Source: an uncultured Eubacteriales bacterium
GTDB taxonomy: Bacteria > Bacillota > Clostridia > Oscillospirales > Acutalibacteraceae
Assembly: GCA_934702115.1 (NCBI GenBank)
Contig: CAKUYF010000035.1
Coordinates: 1 to 8,285, forward strand
Reading direction: 5' to 3'
DNA length: 8,285 nt
Shown piece by piece: positions 1 through 5,946 of this stretch. Every line of letters begins with the position of its first letter. Position 1 is the stretch's first letter. Below the pieces are notes generated by a model that did no database searches, had not been told where the DNA came from, and saw nothing but the letters and a program-made list of their open reading frames with translations. The position numbers were made by a program, and so were the translations under genes.

Positions 1-28
1 CCTTTATCCTATAATGGAAAGGTTTTTT
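1..28 (+). terminator. Probable rho-independent terminator of an upstream gene
   Basis: CCTTT at 1-5 pairs with AAAGG at 18-22, an inner CC/GG (8-9 with 16-17) extends the stem past a 2-nt bulge, the loop is TATAAT, and six T follow at 23-28. The stem is short and the window starts at its first base, so upstream A residues could lengthen it by pairing with the T-run. It would separate the spoIIA operon from whatever lies upstream. Confidence 0.5.
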
Positions 29-78
29 AATTTTCAAAATAGTACAAGCTTTAAAATTTGTAAGAAAGGAGAGTAATT

Positions 79-414
79 ATGGGAGTTAAAATTTTGTTAC
101 GTGATAATAATTTAACTGCTTTAATTGAAGGCGATATAGATCATCATACAGCTAAAGATATACGTGAAACAATAGATGACTGCGTAGAAAAACACCTGCC
201 CAAGCAACTCAAACTGGATTTTTCAGGAGTTCAATTTATGGACAGTTCAGGTATAGGATTAATAATGGGGCGTTTTAAATTAATAAGTTCATTAAAAGGA
301 ATGCTTCAAGTTATAAATATTCCAAGAAACCTTGAAAGAATGATAAGACTTTCCGGGCTTGCTAAATTAGGAATATTTGAAGAGGAGGACAAGAGAAAAC
401 CATGCCGGAGATAA
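79..414 (+). CDS. spoIIAA: Anti-sigma F factor antagonist SpoIIAA
   Basis: STAS-domain anti-anti-sigma factor of 111 residues (family about 115). In sporulating Firmicutes the unphosphorylated form binds SpoIIAB in the forespore and frees sigma F; SpoIIAB phosphorylates and inactivates it, and SpoIIE reactivates it. The signature MDSSGIG is at residues 54-60, and Ser56 corresponds to the phosphorylated Ser58 of B. subtilis. The conserved GDIDHHTA segment is at 18-25. The start is supported by AAAGGAG at 65-71, 7 nt before ATG. The 3' end overlaps spoIIAB by 13 bp, implying translational coupling. Only 50 bp lie between the preceding terminator-like hairpin and the start codon, and I could not find a convincing sigma H promoter (AGGAWWT/GAAT) there. 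Confidence 0.95.
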   Translation: MGVKILLRDNNLTALIEGDIDHHTAKDIRETIDDCVEKHLPKQLKLDFSGVQFMDSSGIGLIMGRFKLISSLKGMLQVINIPRNLERMIRLSGLAKLGIFEEEDKRKPCRR

Positions 415-851
415 TAAATGAAATGAATTTAAATTTTCTTAGTAGGTCTTGTAATGAATCATTTGCAAGAACTGCAATTTCAGCGTTTGTTGCACAGTTA
501 GACCCTACAATAGATGAGCTTGCAGATATAAAAACTGCTGTTTCGGAGGCGGTAACTAACTGTATCGTTCATGGATATAAAACCGCTATAGGTAAAATTT
601 ACATAACTTCAAAGATTTATAGTAATGGAAAGATAACAATTCAGATTAAGGATAGAGGTTGTGGCATTGAAAATGTCGAAAAAGCTATGGAGCCTCTTTT
701 TACTACAGGAGGAAGCGAAAGATCTGGGCTAGGATTTGCGGTGATGCAAAGCTTTATGGATAAAATCAAGGTTACTTCTAAGGTAGGAAAAGGAACAAAA
801 GTAACACTTCAAAAATTCATTATACGCAGAGCAGTAAAAAATGAGCTTTGA
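402..851 (+). CDS. spoIIAB: Anti-sigma F factor / SpoIIAA kinase SpoIIAB
   Basis: GHKL-fold serine kinase of 149 residues that holds sigma F inactive as a dimer and phosphorylates SpoIIAA. The ATP-binding boxes are complete: N-box SEAVTNCIVHGY at 48-59 (Glu49, Asn53), G1 box KDRGCGIE at 83-90 (Asp84) and G2 box ERSGLG at 106-111. NESFAR at 18-23 and AQLDPT at 31-36 are typical of SpoIIAB. Two starts are possible. ATG 402 follows AGGAGG at 383-388 by 13 nt, which is long. ATG 423 (residue 8) follows GGAG at 407-410 by 12 nt and would give an N-terminus closer to B. subtilis. The gene overlaps both operon neighbours, consistent with coupled, stoichiometric synthesis. Confidence 0.96.
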   Translation: MPEIINEMNLNFLSRSCNESFARTAISAFVAQLDPTIDELADIKTAVSEAVTNCIVHGYKTAIGKIYITSKIYSNGKITIQIKDRGCGIENVEKAMEPLFTTGGSERSGLGFAVMQSFMDKIKVTSKVGKGTKVTLQKFIIRRAVKNEL

Positions 852-1515
852 TTCCAGGGAAACACAGGAAACCATAAGCATTGAAGAGCATTTAGGACTT
901 GTTCACGCGTGTTGCCAAAGATTTAAAAATAGGGGAATAGAATATGATGATATTTTTCAATCAGGATGCGTTGGACTTACTAAAGCAGCAAAGAATTTTG
1001 ATTGGAATAAAAAAGTAAAATTTTCTACTTATGCTGTTCCTGTTATTTTAGGGGAAATAAAATGTTTATTTAGGGAAAACAGTTCTTTAAAAATAAGTAG
1101 AAAATTAAAAGATTTAGCAATAAAGATAAAGTATCAGAGGGAAAAATTCATAAGCCTTTATTCTCGTGAACCTACCATAAATGAAATATGTAAAGATATG
1201 GATGTATGTCAAGATCAAGTTTTAGAAGCCATGGAAATTTCTAAAATGCCTGTTACTATTAGTGTTTCTGAAAATGACGAAAATTACATAGAAAATGATA
1301 TCCCTATTCCTCCGGAGGACGAAAAAATTTTTCTTAAACTGTCCATTTCTGAGGTATTGAGCAAATTTAAAGAAAGAGATAAACAAATTATCTATTTAAG
1401 ATTTTTTAAGGGGATTACTCAATCTAAAATAGCTAAACTTCTCGGAATGACTCAAGTTCAAGTTTCACGAAGAGAAAAATTTATTTTGAAATCTTTAAGG
1501 GAAGAGCTTAAATAA
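841..1515 (+). CDS. sigF: RNA polymerase sigma-F factor (SpoIIAC)
   Basis: Sporulation sigma factor of 224 residues, slightly short for the family (about 240-255). It directs early forespore transcription after SpoIIAB releases it. HLGLVHACCQRF at 17-28 begins region 2; regions 2.2-2.4 run from DDIFQSGCVGLTKA (about 36-49) through KFSTYAVPVILGEIK (60-74), followed by ISRKLKDLA (85-93). Region 3 covers about 100-160. Region 4.2 holds a helix-turn-helix at 192-211 with TQVQVSRREK, characteristic of sigma F/G. The start overlaps spoIIAB by 11 bp with only a weak Shine-Dalgarno, so translation is probably coupled. Neighbouring spoIIAA and spoIIAB fix the identity as sigma F rather than sigma G. 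The stop is 8 bp from the convergent whiA stop. Confidence 0.95.
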   Translation: MSFDSRETQETISIEEHLGLVHACCQRFKNRGIEYDDIFQSGCVGLTKAAKNFDWNKKVKFSTYAVPVILGEIKCLFRENSSLKISRKLKDLAIKIKYQREKFISLYSREPTINEICKDMDVCQDQVLEAMEISKMPVTISVSENDENYIENDIPIPPEDEKIFLKLSISEVLSKFKERDKQIIYLRFFKGITQSKIAKLLGMTQVQVSRREKFILKSLREELK

Positions 1516-1523
1516 ACCCCACT

Positions 1524-2420
1524 TTATAAATTTTGAGCTATACTCATTAATTTACGTAGTCGGTGATTTACTCCCGATTTAGTTATAGAGTTTTTACAAA
1601 GCTTGGAAAGTTCATTTAAAGAAACATAAGGATTGTTGAGCCGTAGTTCAGCAATCTCTTTTAAATTTTTAGGAAGACTATTAAATTTACCGTACCGCTT
1701 TATTTTTTTAATTGATTTTATATGTTCAGCAGCAGTGAGAGCTGTTTTGGAAATATTAGCGGTTTCAAAGTTAGTAGTTCGATTAATATGATTTCTTACT
1801 TCCTTTACCATTTTTACTTGCATAAACTCCATAGCACATATTTTAGCACCTGTTAAAGCCAAAAAATTTGATATTTTTTCAAATCCTTTAATGTACACCA
1901 GGTATCTTTTTTTTCTAGTGATAATTCCGGGTGTTATATTAAGGCTTTTAAATGAATTAAATATGGATACTATAAGCTTGGCTAATTGTTCGGATGAAAC
2001 ATTAAATTCTAAATGATAATCTACCTCAGGATTTGCTACATTACCACAAGAAAGAAAAATTCCGGATAAAAATTCTATTTTAGAATTACTATTAATAACT
2101 TTCTTATAAAAGCTTTCAATATTTTTACAATGCAAAATAAAGTCATTAAATAGGTAAATTTTAATTTTATAATTTTTTTTATTGAAAGAAATTCCGGGTT
2201 TTATGGTATATTTAATTTTTTCAGGTAAATGTTCAGATAGAGTATCAATGAGATAACATAGTTTTTTGGTTACTGTTTCACTTTCGTAAAACAGCACAAT
2301 AGATTCTTTATAAAATTTTCCACCAAAAATTAGCATAGCGTATAGTTGATTACGTATTTTTTCTAAATCTTTAAATTCTAAAGCCGATAGTTCATTTTTT
2401 ACCTTGCAAGTAAATGACAT
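1524..2420 (-). CDS. whiA: DNA-binding protein WhiA
   Basis: WhiA, 298 residues, combines a LAGLIDADG homing-endonuclease-like fold without nuclease activity with a C-terminal helix-turn-helix. In actinomycetes it controls sporulation septation; in Firmicutes it affects division and chromosome segregation. The opening MSFTCKVKNEL is the classic WhiA N-terminus (WhiA_N about 1-90). The LAGLIDADG-like segment FLSGIFLSCGN is at 117-127, followed by DYHLEF at 134-139. NRTTNFETANISKT at 213-226 and the C-terminal SGVNHRLRKL at 282-291 match the conserved HTH domain. It starts 20 bp after murB with GAAAGG 10 nt before ATG, so it is probably cotranscribed. The usual intervening rapZ and glmR (yvcK) genes are missing. 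No terminator is visible in the 8 bp separating it from spoIIAC. Confidence 0.95.
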   Translation of the reverse strand: MSFTCKVKNELSALEFKDLEKIRNQLYAMLIFGGKFYKESIVLFYESETVTKKLCYLIDTLSEHLPEKIKYTIKPGISFNKKNYKIKIYLFNDFILHCKNIESFYKKVINSNSKIEFLSGIFLSCGNVANPEVDYHLEFNVSSEQLAKLIVSIFNSFKSLNITPGIITRKKRYLVYIKGFEKISNFLALTGAKICAMEFMQVKMVKEVRNHINRTTNFETANISKTALTAAEHIKSIKKIKRYGKFNSLPKNLKEIAELRLNNPYVSLNELSKLCKNSITKSGVNHRLRKLMSIAQNL

Positions 2421-2440
2421 AACAATATTGCCTTTCGTAT

Positions 2441-3376
2441 TTATATTGAAATATCCCCTAAAGTTTTGACTTCACATTCAAGCATTATACCGGTTTCATT
2501 AAAAACCTTTTCTTTTATTAGTTTTATAAGGTCAGATACATTTTCTGCGGTGGCATTTCCTGTATTAACTATAAATCCGCTATGTTTAGGGCTTACCATT
2601 GCTCCTCCTATTGCTGTGCCTTTAAGATTACAATTTTCTATTAATGCTCCGGCATAATAACCTCCTCCGGGACGTTTAAATATACTTCCGGCACTAGGAT
2701 ATTCAATAGGCTGTTTACTTTTTCTTTTAAGTAAAATTTGACGCATATTTGATTTTATATCTTCATAAGTACCTTTAGTAAGGCTCATGGTTATAGAAGT
2801 TATAATTAAGGGATTATCTGAATATAAGCTTTTTCTGTAAGAAAGCTTCATATCATTTGGAAGTAACGTGCATAATTTACCTTCTGCATTAATATGAGTT
2901 GCACGATATATTACGTTGGAAATATCTTTACCATAAGCACCTGCGTTCATAAAAAGTGCTCCACCGCAAGTGCCTGGAATCCCCCAAGCAAACTCTAGAC
3001 CTGAAAGCTCATTTTTCATTGCGAATACGCATGCTTTACCTAAAGAAGCTCCTGCACCGCAAATTATTAAATTATCATTTTCTTTTTTTATGCGTTTTAA
3101 GTCTTTATCTAGGCAAATAATTACTCCTTGATAGCCTTTATCTGAAACCAGCAGATTAGAACCATTTCCAAAGATAAAAAACGGTATTTTATTTTCATAT
3201 ATATGATTTAGCGTTTCAATAAGGCTTTTTTCACTGTTTACATATACTATTAAATCAGCCGGGCCTCCTATTTTAAAAGAAGTATGGTTTTTAAGAGGCT
3301 CATTTAATAAAAATTTACACCCTAATTTTTTTGATAAATTTATTAAAGATTGATATTTATTTGGTGATGAAATAAT
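2441..3376 (-). CDS. murB: UDP-N-acetylenolpyruvoylglucosamine reductase MurB (non-canonical start)
   Basis: FAD- and NADPH-dependent reductase making UDP-N-acetylmuramate, the second committed cytoplasmic step of peptidoglycan synthesis. Reading through from 3376 gives about 311 residues, family length. NEPLKNHTSFKIGGPAD is at 25-41, the FAD-binding GNGSNLLV at 70-77, GIPGTCGG at 132-139, YRKS at 180-183, catalytic Ser231 in GSIFKRP, and the terminal Glu302 in ECEVKTLG. The only standard start codon in frame is an internal ATG at 3019, which would delete 119 residues including most of the FAD domain. Just upstream of the conserved N-terminus is an excellent AAAGGAGG at 3386-3393. Nine nt after it lies ATT at 3374-3376, with another ATT next and an in-frame TAA before the Shine-Dalgarno. 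I infer initiation at ATT, a rare codon known from infC, or a point mutation or sequencing error that removed an ATG. Confidence 0.88.
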   Translation of the reverse strand: MISSPNKYQSLINLSKKLGCKFLLNEPLKNHTSFKIGGPADLIVYVNSEKSLIETLNHIYENKIPFFIFGNGSNLLVSDKGYQGVIICLDKDLKRIKKENDNLIICGAGASLGKACVFAMKNELSGLEFAWGIPGTCGGALFMNAGAYGKDISNVIYRATHINAEGKLCTLLPNDMKLSYRKSLYSDNPLIITSITMSLTKGTYEDIKSNMRQILLKRKSKQPIEYPSAGSIFKRPGGGYYAGALIENCNLKGTAIGGAMVSPKHSGFIVNTGNATAENVSDLIKLIKEKVFNETGIMLECEVKTLGDISI

Positions 3377-3663
3377 AACCTTATGCCTCCTTTATGATTT
3401 ATTTTAATAAATAGATTTATGAATGTAGCTTTTACTGATAATTTATATGAAAAAAATTAGAATTTAAAAACACAATTTTTGGATAAATATAGTTTAGTTA
3501 TCTTAGCGAAAGCTTATAAACTGTTAAATACTTAAATACAAAAAATTACTATTTTAATCTGTAGAATAAATTTATCCTACATAAGTGGATACTAGATATT
3601 ATTCGTATTATTGTTATATATTAAGTTTTTTAGAGCATTTTCGTTTTAATAAGTAAGTATTAT
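3377..3663. other. hprK-murB intergenic region without a gene
   Basis: This 287-bp AT-rich gap has stops in all frames and no recognisable protein fragment. It holds the murB Shine-Dalgarno (3386-3393), the palindrome at 3561-3580 and a weak minus-strand promoter possibility around 3490-3525 (TTAACA, 16 nt, TAAGAT). Its length suggests murB-whiA may have its own promoter rather than relying only on read-through from hprK. No clear hprK terminator is visible. Confidence 0.5.
3561..3580 (-). repeat. Near-perfect 20-bp palindrome between hprK and murB
   Basis: The outer GTAG/CTAC arms and the AT-rich core are symmetric except at one position pair. In a minus-strand transcript that pair becomes a G-U wobble, giving an 8-bp stem with an AATT loop. 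On the plus strand it would be an A-C mismatch. A T-run occurs only about 15 nt further along, so it is not a standard terminator. It could be an operator upstream of murB, an RNA structure, or chance in AT-rich DNA. Confidence 0.3.
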
Positions 3664-4632
3664 TTATATATCCCAAATACATTTTTCAAGTTTTTGATCT
3701 TCTGATTTTGGACATTCCATACCTAAGTTTATAAACAGTTCTCTTGCAGCGCTATATCCCAATTTTCGTTGACGGTTATTCATAGCGGCAACTTCAATAA
3801 TCACTGCCAAATTTCTTCCTGGTCTGACCGGTATATCTATATAGGGGACCTTAACACCTAAAATTTGGGTATACATACATTCTGCTCCCATACGATCATA
3901 TTGTTTTTCATCTTTCCAAGGACCCAAATTTACTACCATATCTATTGTTTCGGTGATTTTTACTGCTCCTATACCGAATATTCTTCTTGCATTTATTATG
4001 CCGATTCCTCGAACTTCAATAAAATGACGTATGTTTTCAGGAGCGGTACCGATTAATGTGTTTTTAGGTATCTTTCTTATTTCTACTAAATCGTCAGCAA
4101 CAAGTTTATGGCCGCGTTTTAAAAGTTCTATAGCGGTTTCGCTTTTTCCTACTCCACTTTCTCCTACTAAAAGTATTCCTTCTCCGTGGACGTTCATTAA
4201 TCCCCCTGGGCGTGTTATGCGTGGAGCCAGATGAAGATTTAAAAATGGAGTTAAATCATTAGTTGTTTGAGCGGCGGTTTCTTTAGAGGTCAATATTGGT
4301 ATATTGTATTTTTGAGCTACTTCTAAAATTTCTTTTCGTGGGGTTATGTTATAAGTTATTATTAACACCGGAGGATTAAGTGAAAGAATTGCTTCCACAG
4401 ATTTATAAATTTCTTCTGAGGATAGGGTAGACAAAAAATGATTTTCACTTTCACCCATAATAATTACACGTCCATTGTCAAAATTTTCAAGGGATCCGAT
4501 AAGTTCTAATCCCATTCGATTTATATGAGGTGATTTTATTTTAATTTCTTGAGGATCTTTAGGCATCAGTGCTATTTCAAATGGTAATTCTTTTATGATA
4601 TCTAAAAGAGTAACATAAAATTCTGAATTCAT
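3664..4632 (-). CDS. hprK: HPr kinase/phosphorylase HprK
   Basis: Bifunctional enzyme of 322 residues that phosphorylates HPr (and Crh where present) on Ser46 in response to glycolytic state and dephosphorylates it, feeding CcpA-type catabolite control. The N-terminal regulatory domain is about 1-130. The kinase domain carries the P-loop GESGVGKS at 157-164, VADD at 178-181, the family signature EVRGIGIINARRIFG at 206-220 and the phosphorylase-associated VRPGRNLAVIIEVAAMN at 269-285. The start is supported by AGAGAGGA a few nt upstream. Odd: where homologues have HG followed by VLV and a YG, about 15 residues before the P-loop, this protein has PGGLMNVHG. The catalytic His is Pro142 (CCA), while a His appears at 149 in place of the usual Tyr. 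The rest of the active site is intact, so it could be functional, kinase-biased or impaired. Confidence 0.95.
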   Translation of the reverse strand: MNSEFYVTLLDIIKELPFEIALMPKDPQEIKIKSPHINRMGLELIGSLENFDNGRVIIMGESENHFLSTLSSEEIYKSVEAILSLNPPVLIITYNITPRKEILEVAQKYNIPILTSKETAAQTTNDLTPFLNLHLAPRITRPGGLMNVHGEGILLVGESGVGKSETAIELLKRGHKLVADDLVEIRKIPKNTLIGTAPENIRHFIEVRGIGIINARRIFGIGAVKITETIDMVVNLGPWKDEKQYDRMGAECMYTQILGVKVPYIDIPVRPGRNLAVIIEVAAMNNRQRKLGYSAARELFINLGMECPKSEDQKLEKCIWDI

Positions 4633-4764
4633 TTAATATATCCTCTCTTTACATTTTATTTTAGACAATCCATAGAGAAAACAAAATTTTAAGTAGCTTG
4701 AAGTAACATTTAAAACAAATAACGTACATAAAATCAATATGTTAAACTATATTTGCCGAAGAAA

Positions 4765-4773
4765 ATTATATCA
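4765..4773 (-). promoter_or_regulatory. Candidate extended -10 promoter for hprK
   Basis: On the minus strand TGATATAAT gives a perfect TATAAT preceded by the extended -10 TG. No good -35 lies 17 nt upstream, which extended -10 promoters tolerate. Transcription would begin near 4758 and leave about 125 nt of leader before hprK. In DNA this AT-rich a chance match is possible. Confidence 0.35.
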
Positions 4774-4808
4774 TAAAAGCTTAGATTTAAATATAGGAAA
4801 TATGAATG

Positions 4809-5441
4809 TTAATTTTCTGTTTTTTTATAGTAGTTACATAAGCTGTTTAATACGCAAGCTTTACAAAGAGGCTTTCTAGCTTTGCATATTGTCCGTCCGT
4901 GTATAACAGTTCTGTGGCAGAAGTCCAGTGATTCCTTTTCCGGAACTATTTTTTTCATTATTTTTTCTATTTTAATCGGATTTTTAGAATCGTGAAAACC
5001 AAGACGATTGGTTACTCTGATGAAGTGAGTATCTACTATTATACCGGGCTTGCGGTAAATTTCGCCGAGAATAAGATTCGCGCTTTTTCTTCCTATTCCC
5101 GGAAGTGATTCTAAGTCTTTTTGATTATTAGGTATTTTCCCGTTAAAACATGAATTTATTTTTTTACACATATCAACTATATTTTTAGATTTGACTTTAT
5201 AAAGTCCACAAGATTTTACATATTTTTCTACTTCTAAAGGATCAGCTTTTGCAAAATCTTCTGCATTTTTAAAAGCAGAAAATAGAGTGGGTGAAACCAA
5301 ATTTACTCTTGCATCTGTACAATGAGCAGAAAGACGAGTGCAGATTAAAAGTTCCAACGGAGAATTATAGTTAAGTGAGCAAGCGGTCTGTGGGTACTCA
5401 TTCTTAAGTAATTTTATAACTAATTCAATTTTACTATTCAT
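4809..5441 (-). CDS. nth: Endonuclease III (DNA glycosylase/AP lyase)
   Basis: Base-excision-repair enzyme of 210 residues that removes oxidised pyrimidines and cleaves the AP site by beta-elimination. The helix-hairpin-helix LESLPGIGRKSAN is at 110-122 with catalytic Lys119. The catalytic Asp is Asp137 in IIVDTHFIRV. The C-terminal [4Fe-4S] cluster is intact as C-X6-C-X2-C-X5-C (Cys186, 193, 196, 202). LSAHCTDARVN at 37-47 matches the conserved LSAQxTDxxVN except that the DNA-intercalating Gln is His40. The start is supported by GAAGG 11 nt before ATG and a good upstream promoter. nth is divergent from sigK and lies 176 bp before hprK on the same strand. Confidence 0.95.
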   Translation of the reverse strand: MNSKIELVIKLLKNEYPQTACSLNYNSPLELLICTRLSAHCTDARVNLVSPTLFSAFKNAEDFAKADPLEVEKYVKSCGLYKVKSKNIVDMCKKINSCFNGKIPNNQKDLESLPGIGRKSANLILGEIYRKPGIIVDTHFIRVTNRLGFHDSKNPIKIEKIMKKIVPEKESLDFCHRTVIHGRTICKARKPLCKACVLNSLCNYYKKTEN

Positions 5442-5483
5442 AATTTAGACAGCCTTCTATATATGTAAAATAAGTTAATTTTT

Positions 5484-5512
5484 ATGATAACATTTATTGA
5501 TTTGCATATCAA
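5484..5512 (-). promoter_or_regulatory. Sigma-A-type promoter for nth
   Basis: On the minus strand TTGATA (5507-5512) and TATCAT (5484-5489) are separated by exactly 17 nt, each matching the housekeeping consensus at 5 of 6 positions. The predicted start near 5477 leaves a leader of about 35 nt. This is the best vegetative promoter in the window and lies in the divergent nth/sigK interval. Confidence 0.65.
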
Positions 5513-5534
5513 GATTTTATTGAATTGGTCATGC

Positions 5535-5563
5535 ACAAATTGGAAGCTAAAATCATAAGATTA
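5535..5563 (+). promoter_or_regulatory. Possible sporulation-type (sigma K/E-like) promoter for sigK
   Basis: AC at 5535-5536 followed 17 nt later by CATAAGAT at 5554-5561 resembles the mother-cell consensus (AC, then CATAnnnTA for sigma K; CATACAAT-like -10 for sigma E). Transcription would start near 5567, just before the AGGTGGG at 5583-5589. The motifs are short, so this is a weak match, supported mainly because mother-cell control is expected for sigK. Confidence 0.25.
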
Positions 5564-5589
5564 AGGGTAACCTTTTGAAGATAGGTGGG

Positions 5590-5946
5590 ATGACTATAGT
5601 GTGGTTTACTGGAATTATTGAAGCTGTCCTGAATTTACCATTTTTTATATTGCATCTGGCGTCAAAAAATTCTTTTCCTAAGCCTCTTTCCAAAAAAGAA
5701 GAAGAGGATTGTATATATCTTCTTAAGCAAGGAAAAGAAGAAGCTAAAGCTAGGCTTGTTAAACATAATTTAAGGTTAGTGGCACATATCTCAAAAAAAT
5801 ACAATTTTAAAAATATAGACTCTGATGACCTAATTTCTATAGGAACTATTGGTCTTATAAAAGCCGTCAATACATTTAAGCCTGAAAAAGGGGTTAAACT
5901 TTCCAGTTATGCTTCCCGATGTATTGAAAAATCTATATTCACATAA
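5590..5946 (+). CDS. sigK: N-terminal half of pro-sigma K, gene interrupted or truncated
   Basis: Late mother-cell sigma factor, normally about 230-240 residues; only about 118 are present. A hydrophobic N-terminus (about 4-24) resembles the pro-sequence removed by SpoIVFB in B. subtilis. Then come FPKPLSKKEEE (29-39), HNLRLVAHI (59-67) and the sigma-K/E hallmark LISIGTIGLIKAVNTF (81-96). The frame ends at SYASRCIEKSIFT then TAA. The conserved protein should continue CIENEILM with regions 3 and 4, and the match breaks after CIE. That is where the skin element splits spoIVCB from spoIIIC in B. subtilis, with a comparable split in C. difficile. The upstream part is undamaged. Start is ambiguous: TTG 5575 (AAGGG 7 nt upstream), ATG 5590, or GTG 5599 (AGGTGGG 9 nt upstream). 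The 3' half, a recombinase and a second junction are not visible, so interruption and simple decay both remain possible. Confidence 0.85.
   Translation: MTIVWFTGIIEAVLNLPFFILHLASKNSFPKPLSKKEEEDCIYLLKQGKEEAKARLVKHNLRLVAHISKKYNFKNIDSDDLISIGTIGLIKAVNTFKPEKGVKLSSYASRCIEKSIFT

Noticed and set aside
29..78. Sigma-H promoter for the spoIIA operon
   Set aside because: A sigma-H site is expected from B. subtilis, but only an AGG followed by T-rich sequence is present and no GAAT-like -10 at the right distance, so I did not annotate it.
2466..2657. Plus-strand open frame of 63 codons opposite murB
   Set aside because: It is antisense to a strongly conserved MurB segment, has no Shine-Dalgarno support and its composition reflects the opposite strand.
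3865..4234. Two plus-strand open frames opposite hprK
   Set aside because: Both lie within the conserved kinase domain of hprK on the other strand and read as antisense shadows.
5526..5561. Sigma-E -35 GTCATGCA paired with CATAAGAT for sigK
   Set aside because: The spacing of 18 nt between the two elements is too long for the sigma-E consensus; the sigma-K-like AC/CATA spacing fits better, so only that weak call was kept.
5553..5870. Minus-strand open frame of 105 codons opposite sigK
   Set aside because: It is antisense to conserved sigma region 2 and overlaps the nth/sigK promoter interval; no independent coding evidence.
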